From Acidimicrobiaceae bacterium (lineage in GTDB: Bacteria; Actinomycetota; Acidimicrobiia; Acidimicrobiales; Bog-793), in contig PLIM01000095.1 in the NCBI GenBank assembly GCA_003139355.1, positions 1 through 38,943 on the forward strand: a stretch of 38,943 bases of DNA, given 5' to 3'. Position 1 is the first letter of the stretch; every line of letters starts with the position of its first letter. Both the position numbers and the translations under genes were made by a program. This document shows, one piece after another, positions 1 through 9,675 of the stretch. The notes beneath the pieces are model-generated. The model saw only the letters and a list, made by a program, of their open reading frames with translations. It was not told where the DNA came from and did not search any database.

Positions 1-34
1 TCTGCGCGGGTTATCGTTCGGCAAGCCCTAAGCT

Positions 35-58
35 GTTACCCGAGAGAAATGGGGTAAC
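35..58 (+). promoter_or_regulatory. inverted repeat immediately upstream of hemA start
   Basis: GTTACCC-N10-GGGTAAC (35-41 / 52-58), ending 6 bp before the GTG at 65. Confidence 0.5.
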
Positions 59-64
59 CGCGCC

Positions 65-1339
65 GTGGCGGTCGTTGCCGTTGGGATCAACGAGCAGGAC
101 GTATCGCTGGAGGTCTTCGAGCGGAGCGCCATTCGAGAGCGCGACCTGCCGAAGGCACTCCAGGCGCTTTGCGACAGCGAGCACGTCTCCGAAGCCGTCG
201 TGCTCTCGACGTGCCTGCGCACCGAGGTCTACGCCGTCGTCGAGCGCTTCCACGACGGCCTCGCCGACATCGAGAGCTTCTTCCGCTCCTCCGCGAGCTC
301 CGTGGGGCCGGACTCACCTGCGCTCTCCGAGCTTCTCTCCTGTTGGATCGACGACGCGGCGGTCTCTCACTTGTTCGACGTGGCGGCCGGGATCGACTCG
401 CCGGTGCTCGGTGAGGGCGAGATCCTCCGCCAGGTGCGAAGTGCCGCCGAGCTGGCCCGGAGAGAGCACGCGGCCGGCCGGGTCCTAGGGCCGTTGTTCC
501 GTCATGCGGTCGAGGCCGGAAAGCGCGTGCGTACCGAGACCGCGATCGCACAGGGGACGACGTCGCTCGCGCACGCCGCCGTCGCTCTCGCGGCCGATCA
601 GCTCGAAGGCGGTCTCGAGGGCCGCTCGGTGCTGGTCATCGGGGCAGGAGAGATGGGAGCGGGGTTCTGCAGGGCGCTCGCGCAGCCGACGGCCCTGGCC
701 CGCGTCGTGATAGCGAACCGTTCCGCCAAGCGGGCAGCCGCGATCGCGGAGCAATCGGGCGCAGAGGCGGTGAGCCTCTCGAAGTTGGACGACGAGCTCG
801 GGCGGGCTGACATCGTGCTGACCTCGACGGCGGCGGCGGACGTGGTGCTCGACGTGGCCCGCATCGGCCGGATGATGCGGTCGCGCCCCGACCGGCCCCT
901 GTTGGTGGTCGACGTCGCTGTTCCACGAGACGTAGACCCCGCCGTGGCAGGCCTCGAGGGAGTCAGGTTGCTGGACGTGGAGGACGTGCGGCGATTTGCG
1001 GAGGCGCAGATGGCGACGCGCCGCCGTGAGATCCCCGTCGTCCGCGCGGTTCTCGCCGAGGAGCTCGCGCGCTACCGGGTCTCGTCGGCGGCCAGGTCCG
1101 CGGCTCCGGTCGTAGCCGCGTTGCGGGCTCGGGCCGAGTCGATCCGTCGCGCAGAGCTCGAGCGTCAGCGGGCACGGCTTGACGCGCTCGGGCCCGAGGC
1201 TCGTCAGATCGTCGAAACGGTCACCCTGCGCACCGTCGCCAAGCTCCTCCACGAGCCGACAGTGCGAATAAAGGACGCGGCCGGCTCGCGGCGCGGCGAA
1301 CGGCTCGCCGAGGCGTTGCGCAGCCTGTTCGACCTGTAA
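65..1339 (+). CDS. hemA: glutamyl-tRNA reductase
   Basis: GTG start; translation has the VVLSTCLRTEVY active-site Cys motif, a Rossmann VLVIGAGEMG motif and the C-terminal dimerisation region; first gene of a hem operon. Confidence 0.95.
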   Translation: MAVVAVGINEQDVSLEVFERSAIRERDLPKALQALCDSEHVSEAVVLSTCLRTEVYAVVERFHDGLADIESFFRSSASSVGPDSPALSELLSCWIDDAAVSHLFDVAAGIDSPVLGEGEILRQVRSAAELARREHAAGRVLGPLFRHAVEAGKRVRTETAIAQGTTSLAHAAVALAADQLEGGLEGRSVLVIGAGEMGAGFCRALAQPTALARVVIANRSAKRAAAIAEQSGAEAVSLSKLDDELGRADIVLTSTAAADVVLDVARIGRMMRSRPDRPLLVVDVAVPRDVDPAVAGLEGVRLLDVEDVRRFAEAQMATRRREIPVVRAVLAEELARYRVSSAARSAAPVVAALRARAESIRRAELERQRARLDALGPEARQIVETVTLRTVAKLLHEPTVRIKDAAGSRRGERLAEALRSLFDL

Positions 1340-1346
1340 GGCACAC

Positions 1347-2273
1347 GTGCCGACGCTCCGGGTCGCGACCCGCGGCAGCCCGCTCGCGCTCCGCCAGGCC
1401 GAGCTGGTGGCCGAGGCACTCGCTCTGGCCGATTCGAGTGCAGCCGCCCTGGTCGCGACCGAGCTCGTCGTCGTCGAGACGGCCGGCGACCTGCACCGGG
1501 ACCGACCCATCAATGCGATAGGCGGCCAGGGTGCCTTCGTGGCGGCGCTCGAGCAGGCGCTGCTCGATGGTCGCGCGGACCTTGCCGTTCATTCCGCCAA
1601 GGACCTCCCGTCCAGTTTCGGCTCGGACGAGCTCGCGATCATGTCCGTGCCGAAACGAGCCGATCCGAGAGACGCGCTCGTGGGCCGGGCGCTGGCCGAG
1701 CTCGGCCCGGGAGCACACGTCGCCACCGGTGCGGCGAGAAGGCGGGCGCAGCTGGCCTGGCTGCGGCCGGACCTGCGCTTTGAGGAGTTGAGGGGCAACA
1801 TCTCCACTCGCCTTGGCAAGGTGCCGGTGGCGGGGGCCGTCGTCACGGCCTACGCCGCGCTCGAGCGCCTAGGCCTCACCAGGCTCGCTGCCGAGGTCCT
1901 GACGACTTCGGTGATGCTTCCACAGGTGGGCCAAGGTGCGCTCGCGATCCAGTGCCGGGTGCGTGACGAGGTGGCGGCCGAGGCGGCCCGCTCGATCGAC
2001 GACGAGGCCTCGCATCGCTGCCTCGATGCCGAGCGGGCCTTCCTGGGCGAGCTGGGCGGCGGCTGCGAGCTGCCTGTCGGCGCCTACGCGGTGGTCGGTT
2101 CAGACGGTGCAGTTGAGCTGGAAGGCCTCATTGCGAGCCTGGACGGGACGGTCCTGCTGCGGCGAGCCATGAGCGGTCTCGATGCGTTCGAGGTGGGCCG
2201 GGCGCTGGCAGCTGAGATCCGCGACGGCTGCGGGGGCGCGGAGATCCTCTCCGGCGCCTCAGGCGTGCTGTGA
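1347..2273 (+). CDS. hemC: hydroxymethylbilane synthase (porphobilinogen deaminase)
   Basis: LRVATRGSPLALRQAE N-terminus, HSAKDLPS motif, GGGCELPVGAYA cofactor Cys region. Confidence 0.95.
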   Translation: MPTLRVATRGSPLALRQAELVAEALALADSSAAALVATELVVVETAGDLHRDRPINAIGGQGAFVAALEQALLDGRADLAVHSAKDLPSSFGSDELAIMSVPKRADPRDALVGRALAELGPGAHVATGAARRRAQLAWLRPDLRFEELRGNISTRLGKVPVAGAVVTAYAALERLGLTRLAAEVLTTSVMLPQVGQGALAIQCRVRDEVAAEAARSIDDEASHRCLDAERAFLGELGGGCELPVGAYAVVGSDGAVELEGLIASLDGTVLLRRAMSGLDAFEVGRALAAEIRDGCGGAEILSGASGVL

Positions 2274-3073
2274 CCGTCCCGCCGGCGACAGGTCCGCGCT
2301 CGAACAGCCCCCTGTCAGGCTGGCGCGTGATCGTGACCCGTGCCCGTGCGCAGTCATCCGGCCTGGTGGAACGGCTCGCCGAGGCGGGAGCCTGGCCGGT
2401 GGAGGTCCCCGTGATCGAGATCGTGGACCCAATCGACGGGGGCGTTGCACTCGAGCGGGCGCTGTCGAGGATCGAGGACTACGAGTGGGTCGTGTTCACC
2501 TCGGCGAATGCCGTGGAGCGCTGCTGGCGACACCTCGGTGACGGCCGACCACTCGCCCGGGCGAAGGTTGCCGCGATCGGTGACGGCACCGCCGCTGCGC
2601 TCGCGGAGCACAATGTCATCGCCGACCTCGTTCCGGGCCGGTTCGTCGCCGAGTCGCTCGTCGAGCTGTTCCCGTGCCCGGTACGGCTCGGGGAGGCGTC
2701 GGTCCTGTTGCCGTGCGCGGCTCAGGCCCGCGAAGTGCTGCCCGTGGGACTGCGAGCCAAAGGCTGGCACGTCGAGGTGGTCGAGGCCTACCGGACGGTG
2801 TCGGCGGCACCCGACGGAGTCGGCTTCGAAGCCCTCGACGACGCCGATGCCATCACCTTCACCTCGTCGTCGACAGTGACCGGTTTCCTCGAGCTCGCGG
2901 GGCCCGAGCGCGTGCCTCCGGTTGTGGCGTGCATAGGTCCCATCACAGCGCGGACGGCAATGCAGGCGGGCCTCGGCGTCGACGTCGTGGCGACGCCTCA
3001 CACCCTCGACGCTCTCGTGGAGGCGCTCGTCGAATGGGCGGAGCACCGAGGCGTGCCAGGCAACCGGCGGTAG
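2270..3073 (+). CDS. hemD: uroporphyrinogen-III synthase
   Basis: GTG start overlapping the hemC stop by 4 bp; HemD-like WRVIVTRARAQ...WVVFTSANAVE...ITFTSSSTV; operon position. Confidence 0.88.
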   Translation: MTVPPATGPRSNSPLSGWRVIVTRARAQSSGLVERLAEAGAWPVEVPVIEIVDPIDGGVALERALSRIEDYEWVVFTSANAVERCWRHLGDGRPLARAKVAAIGDGTAAALAEHNVIADLVPGRFVAESLVELFPCPVRLGEASVLLPCAAQAREVLPVGLRAKGWHVEVVEAYRTVSAAPDGVGFEALDDADAITFTSSSTVTGFLELAGPERVPPVVACIGPITARTAMQAGLGVDVVATPHTLDALVEALVEWAEHRGVPGNRR

Positions 3074-3083
3074 GCTCGACGAA

Positions 3084-4067
3084 ATGGGCTTTCCTGCTCG
3101 CAGATTGCGGCGGTTGCGGCGGCTCCCCGCGATGCGACGCCTCGTGGCCGAGTCGTCCCTGGGGATCGACGACCTCGTCGCACCGCTGTTCGTCCGCGAA
3201 TCGATCGACGCCCCCGTGCCGATCGCGTCGCTGCCGGGTATCTCACAGCACACCGTCGCCTCCCTGGTGCTCGAGGCGAAGAAGCTCGCCTCGCTCGGTA
3301 TCGGAGCTCTTGTGCTCTTCGGCGTGCCCACCCGGACGGACCCGGCCGGATCGGGCGCTTCAGATCGCGACGGCATCGTGCAGATCGCCCTCAACGAGCT
3401 GCGCGACAGTCTCGGCGACGAGATGGTCCTCATAGCCGATCTCTGCCTCGACGAGTACACCGATCATGGGCACTGCGGGGTCCTGGACGAGCGTGGAGAG
3501 GTCGACAACGACGCCACGCTCGTGCGCTACGGCGAGGTCGCTGTTGCTCAGGCCGGGGCCGGCGCCCATCTCGTCGCCCCGAGCGGGATGATGGACGGCC
3601 AGGTCGGCGCCGTCCGGGCCGCACTGGATGCTTCCGGCCACGAAGATGTCGGGATCCTCGCCTACGCGGCGAAATATGCCTCCGCGCTCTACGGCCCGTT
3701 CCGGGACGCGGTGGGCGTGAGGATCGCGGGAGACGGCGACCGCAAGGGCTACCAGCAGGATCCGAGGAACCGGCGAGAGGCGCTCGAGGAGGTGCGCCTC
3801 GATGTCTCGGAAGGCGCGGACCTGGTCATGGTCAAGCCGGCCCTCGCCTATCTCGACGTCATTGCCGCCGTGCGCGCGAACGTCGATGTTCCCGTGGCCG
3901 CCTATCACGTGAGCGGTGAGTACGCCATGGTGGCTGCGGCGGCCGAGCGCGGGTGGCTCGACCGCCAGGCCGTGGCGCTCGAGCATCTCGGAGCGATCAA
4001 GCGGGCCGGCGCCGATGTGATCCTCACCTATTTCGCCGCTGAGGTGGCCGAGGCACTCGGTGGTTGA
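3084..4067 (+). CDS. hemB: delta-aminolevulinic acid dehydratase (porphobilinogen synthase)
   Basis: DLCLDEYTDHGHCG, APSGMMDGQVGAVR, YAAKYASALYGPFR and MVKPALAYLD motifs. Confidence 0.95.
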   Translation: MGFPARRLRRLRRLPAMRRLVAESSLGIDDLVAPLFVRESIDAPVPIASLPGISQHTVASLVLEAKKLASLGIGALVLFGVPTRTDPAGSGASDRDGIVQIALNELRDSLGDEMVLIADLCLDEYTDHGHCGVLDERGEVDNDATLVRYGEVAVAQAGAGAHLVAPSGMMDGQVGAVRAALDASGHEDVGILAYAAKYASALYGPFRDAVGVRIAGDGDRKGYQQDPRNRREALEEVRLDVSEGADLVMVKPALAYLDVIAAVRANVDVPVAAYHVSGEYAMVAAAAERGWLDRQAVALEHLGAIKRAGADVILTYFAAEVAEALGG

Positions 4068-5385
4068 GGCGCATCCCGGGAGTCGGGCAACCGCCGGCCG
4101 GCGCAGCTCAGAGCTGTTCGCCGAGGCCTGCCGGGTGATCCCCGGCGGCGTCGACTCGCCAGTGCGGGCGTTCGACTCGGTGGGCGGGTCGCCGTACTTC
4201 GTCGCCCGCGCCGAGGGTGCCTTTGTCGAGGACGTCGACGGCCGGCGGTTGCTCGACTACGTCCAGTCCTGGGGAGCGTCCATCCTGGGCCACGCCCATC
4301 CGGCCGTGGTCGCGGCCGTCACCGAGGCAGCGGCGCGCGGCACGACCTACGGTGCCCCGACCGAAGGCGAGGTCCGTCTGGCCGAGGTGATCACCGAGGC
4401 GGTGCCCGGTTGCGACCAGGTCCGTTTCGTGTCGTCGGGAACCGAGGCGGCCATGACGGTCATCCGCCTCGCCCGCGGTGCGACCGGCCGGGACCGGGTG
4501 GTGAAGTTCGCCGGTTGCTACCACGGCCACTGCGACGCGCTCCTGGCCGGGGGCGGCAGCGGTGTGGCAACCCTCGGGCTCCCGGGCTCGGCCGGGGTGC
4601 CGGCCAGCGCCGTGTCGGCCACGGTCGTCGCGCCCTACAACAAGGTCCCCGAGATCGACGAGTCGGTGGCGTGCGTCATCGTCGAGCCGGTGGCGGCGAA
4701 CATGGGGCTGGTGGCTCCTGTCGCGGGGTATCTCGAAGGACTCCGCGCCGCTTGCGACCGGGCAGGGGCCCTGCTCATCTTCGACGAAGTGATCACCGGC
4801 TTTCGTGTCGGGCGCGCCGGGGCCACCGGGGTGCTCGGCGTGCAGCCGGACCTGTGGTGCTTCGGGAAGGTGATCGGAGGTGGCCTGCCGTTGGCCGCGC
4901 TCGGAGGCCGGCGCGACCTCATGTCGCAGCTGGCCCCGCTCGGGCCCGTCTACCAGGCGGGCACCTTGTCGGGCAACCCGCTCGCGACCGCGGCCGGCCT
5001 CGCGGTGCTCGAGCGCCTGAACGAGGAGGCGTACGCCGAGTTGGCATCCAGCGTCGGGCGGCTCGCCGATGGGCTCGCCGAGGCAATCGGCCGCAGCGGG
5101 CTGCCCATCGAGGTCCCGGTCTTCCGCACCCTGTTCTCGGTCTTCTTCTCCGACGAGCCGGTGCGCGACTTGAACGGCGCGGCACGGGCCGCTGAGTCCG
5201 GGCTCTACGCCCCGTTCTTCCGGGCCATGCTCGCCCGGGGCATCGCGCTCGCCCCGAGCCCGTATGAGACCGCCTTCGTGTCGTTGGCGCATTCGCCCGA
5301 GGACATCGACCGCACGGTCGAGGCCGCTGCCGATGCGGCGCGAGAAGTCGCCGGGGGCTCGTGTGCTCAGCGCTCTGGGATCTGA
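4060..5385 (+). CDS. hemL: glutamate-1-semialdehyde 2,1-aminomutase
   Basis: class III aminotransferase; IPGGVDSPVRAF, FVSSGTEAAMTVIRLARG, FDEVITGFRVG, QAGTLSGNPLA motifs; GTG start overlaps hemB. Confidence 0.95.
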   Translation: MVEAHPGSRATAGRRSSELFAEACRVIPGGVDSPVRAFDSVGGSPYFVARAEGAFVEDVDGRRLLDYVQSWGASILGHAHPAVVAAVTEAAARGTTYGAPTEGEVRLAEVITEAVPGCDQVRFVSSGTEAAMTVIRLARGATGRDRVVKFAGCYHGHCDALLAGGGSGVATLGLPGSAGVPASAVSATVVAPYNKVPEIDESVACVIVEPVAANMGLVAPVAGYLEGLRAACDRAGALLIFDEVITGFRVGRAGATGVLGVQPDLWCFGKVIGGGLPLAALGGRRDLMSQLAPLGPVYQAGTLSGNPLATAAGLAVLERLNEEAYAELASSVGRLADGLAEAIGRSGLPIEVPVFRTLFSVFFSDEPVRDLNGAARAAESGLYAPFFRAMLARGIALAPSPYETAFVSLAHSPEDIDRTVEAAADAAREVAGGSCAQRSGI

Positions 5386-6716
5386 CGAGCCAGCGCAGCA
5401 ACGGCCTTGTACACCGCCTCGGCGGGCCCGAGCTCATCGGGTCTCAGGTAGTTCCCCATGATCCGCAGGAGCCACTCCATGATGGAGCGGCTGTACATCC
5501 CGCTGTTGACACAGATCCGCATCAGGCCGGGCCGTGAGAGGACGCCGATGAACGCCCGGGCTACCCGGTAGTACAGGCCGTAGGTGTCCTGCAGGGACTG
5601 CTCGTAGGTGATGAGCAGCCGCGGGTCGTGGGCTTCGAGCGCGCCCGAGACCACGGCGGCCGCCAGCCGCCCCGTCTCGTACGCGTATGCGATGCCCTCG
5701 CCGTTGAACGGGTTGATGGCGCCCGCGGCGTCGCCGGCGAGGATGCAGTCCGGGCCCACGTGTGGGCCGACGGCCAGGCCCATGGGCAGGCGGCCACCGG
5801 TGGGTGCGCCGCAGCGTGTCTGCGGGTCGAGGCACCACGACGACGGCGCTTGTGCGACGAAAGCCTCCATGAGCTTGGTGGTATTGACGTCCTTCCATCG
5901 GCCCTGGGTGGACAGCAGGCCCACCCCGACGTTCACGCGGCCGTCTCCGAGCGGGAAGATCCAGCCGTAGCCGGGCACGACCTTGCCGCCGGCGTCACGG
6001 ATGTCGAGGAACGAGTCGATGTAAGCCTCGGCGCTGCGCGGCGAACGGTAGTAGCCGCGAAGTCCCATACCTTGCGGCCAGTGCCGGTTACGCCGGGTCC
6101 CGAGTGCCCGACCGAACCGGGACAACGATCCGTCGGCCACGATGACGTAGCGGGCGCGGACCTCGGTCACCGTCGCGCGTGCCCTGTCGCTCACGATGGC
6201 GCCGCCGGCCCGGCGCAAGGTCGCGCCGCCATGCGCCGGGTCAGGATCGCTCCCGGTCGCGGACGCGCCCGGCGCCGACAAAGGCGCCACGGCCTCGACG
6301 CCCTGCCAGAGCACCGCGCCCGCCTTCTCGGCGCGGGCGGCGACGAGTTCGTCGAGGTCGGCCCGGGTGATGACGTAGCCGTACGATCCCAGCTCGGGAT
6401 GGTCGGGCCAACTCATCGCGATCGTGCGACCGTAGGCGTGGGCGCGCAGGCCCCAGTAGCGGTGGTGCGGCGCCAGACCGTCGGCGAGCCCCATCTGCTC
6501 GAGCTGGTGGACCGAGCGCGGAGTCAGGCCGTCGCCGCACGTCTTCTCCCGCGGGTAGTGCTTCTTCTCGACGACGAGCACGTCGACGCCCGAGCTCGCG
6601 AGCCAGTACGCGGCCGAGGCGCCGGCCGGCCCACCGCCCACGACAAGGACGTCGCACTGCCACCGGTCTGGGCGGGGAGGTTGCAGCTCCGCCGCAAAAC
6701 CATTCGGTGGCGTCAT
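5367..6716 (-). CDS. geranylgeranyl reductase family FAD-dependent oxidoreductase (possible menaquinone side-chain reductase)
   Basis: N-terminal CDVLVVGGGPAGASAAYWLA FAD Rossmann motif, EKKHYPREKTCGDGLTPRS, C-terminal GDAAGAINPFNGEGIAYA; ATG placed at 6716 rather than the longer ORF start. Confidence 0.88.
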   Translation of the reverse strand: MTPPNGFAAELQPPRPDRWQCDVLVVGGGPAGASAAYWLASSGVDVLVVEKKHYPREKTCGDGLTPRSVHQLEQMGLADGLAPHHRYWGLRAHAYGRTIAMSWPDHPELGSYGYVITRADLDELVAARAEKAGAVLWQGVEAVAPLSAPGASATGSDPDPAHGGATLRRAGGAIVSDRARATVTEVRARYVIVADGSLSRFGRALGTRRNRHWPQGMGLRGYYRSPRSAEAYIDSFLDIRDAGGKVVPGYGWIFPLGDGRVNVGVGLLSTQGRWKDVNTTKLMEAFVAQAPSSWCLDPQTRCGAPTGGRLPMGLAVGPHVGPDCILAGDAAGAINPFNGEGIAYAYETGRLAAAVVSGALEAHDPRLLITYEQSLQDTYGLYYRVARAFIGVLSRPGLMRICVNSGMYSRSIMEWLLRIMGNYLRPDELGPAEAVYKAVAALARQIPER

Positions 6717-6722
6717 GCGAGC

Positions 6723-6728
6723 ATGATA
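6723..6728 (-). promoter_or_regulatory. candidate -10 element (TATCAT) of a leaderless promoter for the GGR-family gene
   Basis: minus strand TATCAT-N6-ATG; no SD upstream of the ATG. Confidence 0.45.
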
Positions 6729-6797
6729 GGGGGGCGCCCGGCGACCGTCCCCGATATGCTCGCCCGCAACGTGCGTGGTAGAACCCCTTTCTGAGCT

Positions 6798-7253
6798 ATG
6801 GGCAGCCTGGACAGCTATCTCCCCATTTTTTTCATGACCGTGCTTGGGATCGCGTTCGCGAGCCTGTCGTTTGGCGCGTCCAAGCTGCTCGCGCCCCAGC
6901 GGCCGACGTCCGCCAAACAGGCGCCGTACGAGTGCGGCATCGTGCCGACCCACGAGCCGGCGCGGCGCTTCCCGGTGCGCTTCTACCTGATCGCGATGAT
7001 CTTCGTGATCGTGGACATCGAGATCATCTTCATCTTCCCCTGGGCCGTGGACTCCGAAAGCCTGGGTCGGTTCGGTCTCGTCGAGATCCTCGTGTTCGCC
7101 GCCTCGGTATTCGTGCCGCTGGTGTACCTCATGGCAAACGGCGCCCTCGAGTGGGGCCCCATCAAGCGAGTCCGCCCAGTCGAGCCGGAGTCCGGCCGCA
7201 CGTCGTCGTCGACAGTCCGCCATGTCGGGCCGTCGGGCGACGAGGTCGCGTAA
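6798..7253 (+). CDS. nuoA: NADH-quinone oxidoreductase subunit A
   Basis: [40 protein letters not shown] signature. Confidence 0.95.
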   Translation: MGSLDSYLPIFFMTVLGIAFASLSFGASKLLAPQRPTSAKQAPYECGIVPTHEPARRFPVRFYLIAMIFVIVDIEIIFIFPWAVDSESLGRFGLVEILVFAASVFVPLVYLMANGALEWGPIKRVRPVEPESGRTSSSTVRHVGPSGDEVA

Positions 7254-7271
7254 GGCGAGGGGTCACCCATC

Positions 7272-7847
7272 GTGGGCCTCGAAGATCTCAGCCACAACTT
7301 CCTCACCGGCTCGCTCGAGGAGCTGGTGAAGTGGGCGCGCCGGTCGAGCGTCTGGCCGGCGACCTTCGGTCTTGCGTGCTGCGCGATCGAGATGATGGCG
7401 ACCGGTGCGGCCGACTTCGACCTGGCCCGCTTCGGGATGGAGGTGTTCCGCGGCTCGCCGCGCCAGGCGGACCTCATGGTCGTCGCCGGTCGCGTCTCGC
7501 AGAAGATGGCGCCGGTGCTACGGCAGGTCTATGACCAGATGGTGGAGCCGAAGTGGGTCATCTCGATGGGCGTTTGTGCCTCGACGGGCGGGATGTTCAA
7601 CAACTACGCCATCGTCCAAGGTGTCGACCAGATCGTTCCGGTCGACGTCTACGCCCCGGGATGCCCGCCGAACCCGCAGACCCTCATCCACGCCATCTTG
7701 ACCTTGCACGAGAAGATCCGCCTCGGCGAGCTCACCAAGCGGCGCCCGGGCGCGACGGGGGCCGGTATCGACCTTGCGGCGCAGCCGGTTCCGGTCGGAT
7801 GGGTCGCACCGCCGTCAGGAGCCGTTCGTCTGGGGACGCCCCGCTGA
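7272..7847 (+). CDS. nuoB: NADH-quinone oxidoreductase subunit B
   Basis: [43 protein letters not shown] (N2 cluster ligands). Confidence 0.96.
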   Translation: MGLEDLSHNFLTGSLEELVKWARRSSVWPATFGLACCAIEMMATGAADFDLARFGMEVFRGSPRQADLMVVAGRVSQKMAPVLRQVYDQMVEPKWVISMGVCASTGGMFNNYAIVQGVDQIVPVDVYAPGCPPNPQTLIHAILTLHEKIRLGELTKRRPGATGAGIDLAAQPVPVGWVAPPSGAVRLGTPR

Positions 7848-8353
7848 TGGCGGCCGAGGTCGCGAGCGCGGCCGAACTGGCCGGTGCGAACGTGCTCGCC
7901 TCGACCCGTGCGGGCGGCCAGGAGGTCCTCCACGTCACGCGCGAGCGGTACCTGGAAGTGGCCGGGGCGCTTCGCGAGAGTGGTTTCGAGATGTGCGCGG
8001 ACCTGTGTGCCGTCGACTACCTGCGCCACCTCCACCGGCCGCTACCCGACGAGGTGACACCCGAACGCTTCGAGATCGTCGTCAACCTGCTCTCCCTCGA
8101 GCGTCACCAAAGGGTCCGCCTCCGGGTGCAGGTCCCCGACACCGACCCGGTGGTCCCGACGCTGTTCAACCTCTACCCCGGCACCGAGAACATGGAGCGG
8201 GAGGCGTTCGACCTGTACGGGGTGCGTTTCGAGGGGCATCCGGACCACACGCGGATTCTCATGCCGGAGGACTGGGAAGGGCACCCACTGCGCAAGGACT
8301 ACTCAGTCGGGCGCGTGCCGGTGCAGTTCAAGCAAGCGCCGGGCCCACGTTGA
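7847..8353 (+). CDS. nuoC: NADH-quinone oxidoreductase subunit C
   Basis: NLLSLERHQRVRLRVQVPD...EREAFDLYGVRFEGHPDHTRILMPEDWEGHPLRKDY; TGATG overlap with nuoB. Confidence 0.94.
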   Translation: MAAEVASAAELAGANVLASTRAGGQEVLHVTRERYLEVAGALRESGFEMCADLCAVDYLRHLHRPLPDEVTPERFEIVVNLLSLERHQRVRLRVQVPDTDPVVPTLFNLYPGTENMEREAFDLYGVRFEGHPDHTRILMPEDWEGHPLRKDYSVGRVPVQFKQAPGPR

Positions 8354-9675
8354 CCGGCGAGGAGCTCAGAGCGGAGACCTCCGAAGGTCCGCAGGAACTT
8401 CGGGACCGAGACGAGACCAGCCCGGTCGCGCTCGCGATCGAAGAGGGCTCGCTCCGCCTGCCAGAAGGACCGTTGCTCGACCCGGGCGACATCGACGTCG
8501 AGTTCGGCTCCGACGAGACGATGATCATCAACATGGGCCCGCAGCACCCGTCGACCCATGGCGTGCTCCGCATCATGATGGAGCTCGAGGGCGAGACCGT
8601 GCTGCGTTCCAAGCCCGTCATCGGCTACCTGCACACCGGCATGGAGAAGACCGGTGAGGAGCTCACCTACGTCCAGGGCGCGACGAACGTCACGCGCATG
8701 GACTACGTTGCGCCCCTGCACAACGAGCTCGTCTTCTCGCTGGCCGCCGAGGCGTTGCTCGGTATCGAGATCCCACCGAGGGCGACTTGGATCCGGATGC
8801 TCATGACCGAGCTCAACCGCATCTCCTCGCACGTGATGTGGATGGCCACCAATGGGATGGACCTCGCTTCGACGTCGATGATGATCTATGGCTTCCGTGA
8901 CCGCGAGATGATCCTGTCGTTCTTCGAGAAGGCGACGGGTCTTCGCATGAACCATGACTACATCCGTCCCGGCGGTGTCGCGGCGGACCTGCCCGACGGG
9001 TGGGAGGACGACGTCATGGCGATCGTCGAGACCATCCCCGGGCGCACCGACGAGTACGACGAGATGCTGACCGGCCAGCCCATCTTCAAACATCGCACCG
9101 AAGGCGTCGGGATCATCTCGCCCGAGCTCGCCATAGCGATGTCGGCCACCGGGCCGATCCTGCGGGGCTCTGGCGTGGCCTGGGACCTTCGCCGCGCGAT
9201 GCCCTATCTCGCCTACGACGAGGTCGACTTCGACGTCATCGTCGGCACGGTCGGCGACACCTACGACCGCTACGCCGTGCGACTGAACGAGATCCGGGAG
9301 TCGTGCAAGATCGTCCGCCAATGCGTCGAGATGATGCCGCCCGGCGACTACCGGGCCCAGGACAAGAAGGTGACACCGCCGCCACGGGCGCGGATCGACG
9401 AGTCGATGGAAGCGCTCATCCACCACTTCAAGATCTTCACGAGCGGCTTCGAGGTCCCTCCCGGCGAGGTGTACACGGCGATCGAGTCACCCCGCGGCGA
9501 GCTCGGCTGCTACCTCGTGGCGGACGGGTCGAACAAGCCGTACAGGATGCACATCAGGGCGCCGAGTTTCGTGAACCTGCAGACATTGCCGCTGCTGTTG
9601 CGTGGCGGGCTGATCGCGGACGCAGTTGCGGTCATCTCCTCGGTGGACCCGGTCATGGGCGAAGTGGACCGCTGA
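8350..9675 (+). CDS. nuoD: NADH-quinone oxidoreductase subunit D
   Basis: MGPQHPSTHGVLR, GYLHTGMEKTGE, MTELNRISSH; TTG start overlapping the nuoC stop (TTGA) is the inferred start. Confidence 0.93.
   Translation: MTGEELRAETSEGPQELRDRDETSPVALAIEEGSLRLPEGPLLDPGDIDVEFGSDETMIINMGPQHPSTHGVLRIMMELEGETVLRSKPVIGYLHTGMEKTGEELTYVQGATNVTRMDYVAPLHNELVFSLAAEALLGIEIPPRATWIRMLMTELNRISSHVMWMATNGMDLASTSMMIYGFRDREMILSFFEKATGLRMNHDYIRPGGVAADLPDGWEDDVMAIVETIPGRTDEYDEMLTGQPIFKHRTEGVGIISPELAIAMSATGPILRGSGVAWDLRRAMPYLAYDEVDFDVIVGTVGDTYDRYAVRLNEIRESCKIVRQCVEMMPPGDYRAQDKKVTPPPRARIDESMEALIHHFKIFTSGFEVPPGEVYTAIESPRGELGCYLVADGSNKPYRMHIRAPSFVNLQTLPLLLRGGLIADAVAVISSVDPVMGEVDR

Noticed and set aside
3421-3480. Possible loss of a zinc ligand in HemB (DLCLDEYTDHGHCG)
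   Set aside because: The CxD...C form resembles other actinobacterial ALA dehydratases as far as I recall, so not treated as unusual.
6717-7223. Long N-terminal extension (~169 aa) of the GGR-family ORF over nuoA
   Set aside because: Extension is antisense to nuoA; the flavoprotein begins at ATG 6716 just before its FAD-binding motif.
8350-8520. ~57-aa N-terminal extension of NuoD as a novel domain
   Set aside because: Probably a simple linker from a coupled TTG start; no recognisable motif and start uncertain.
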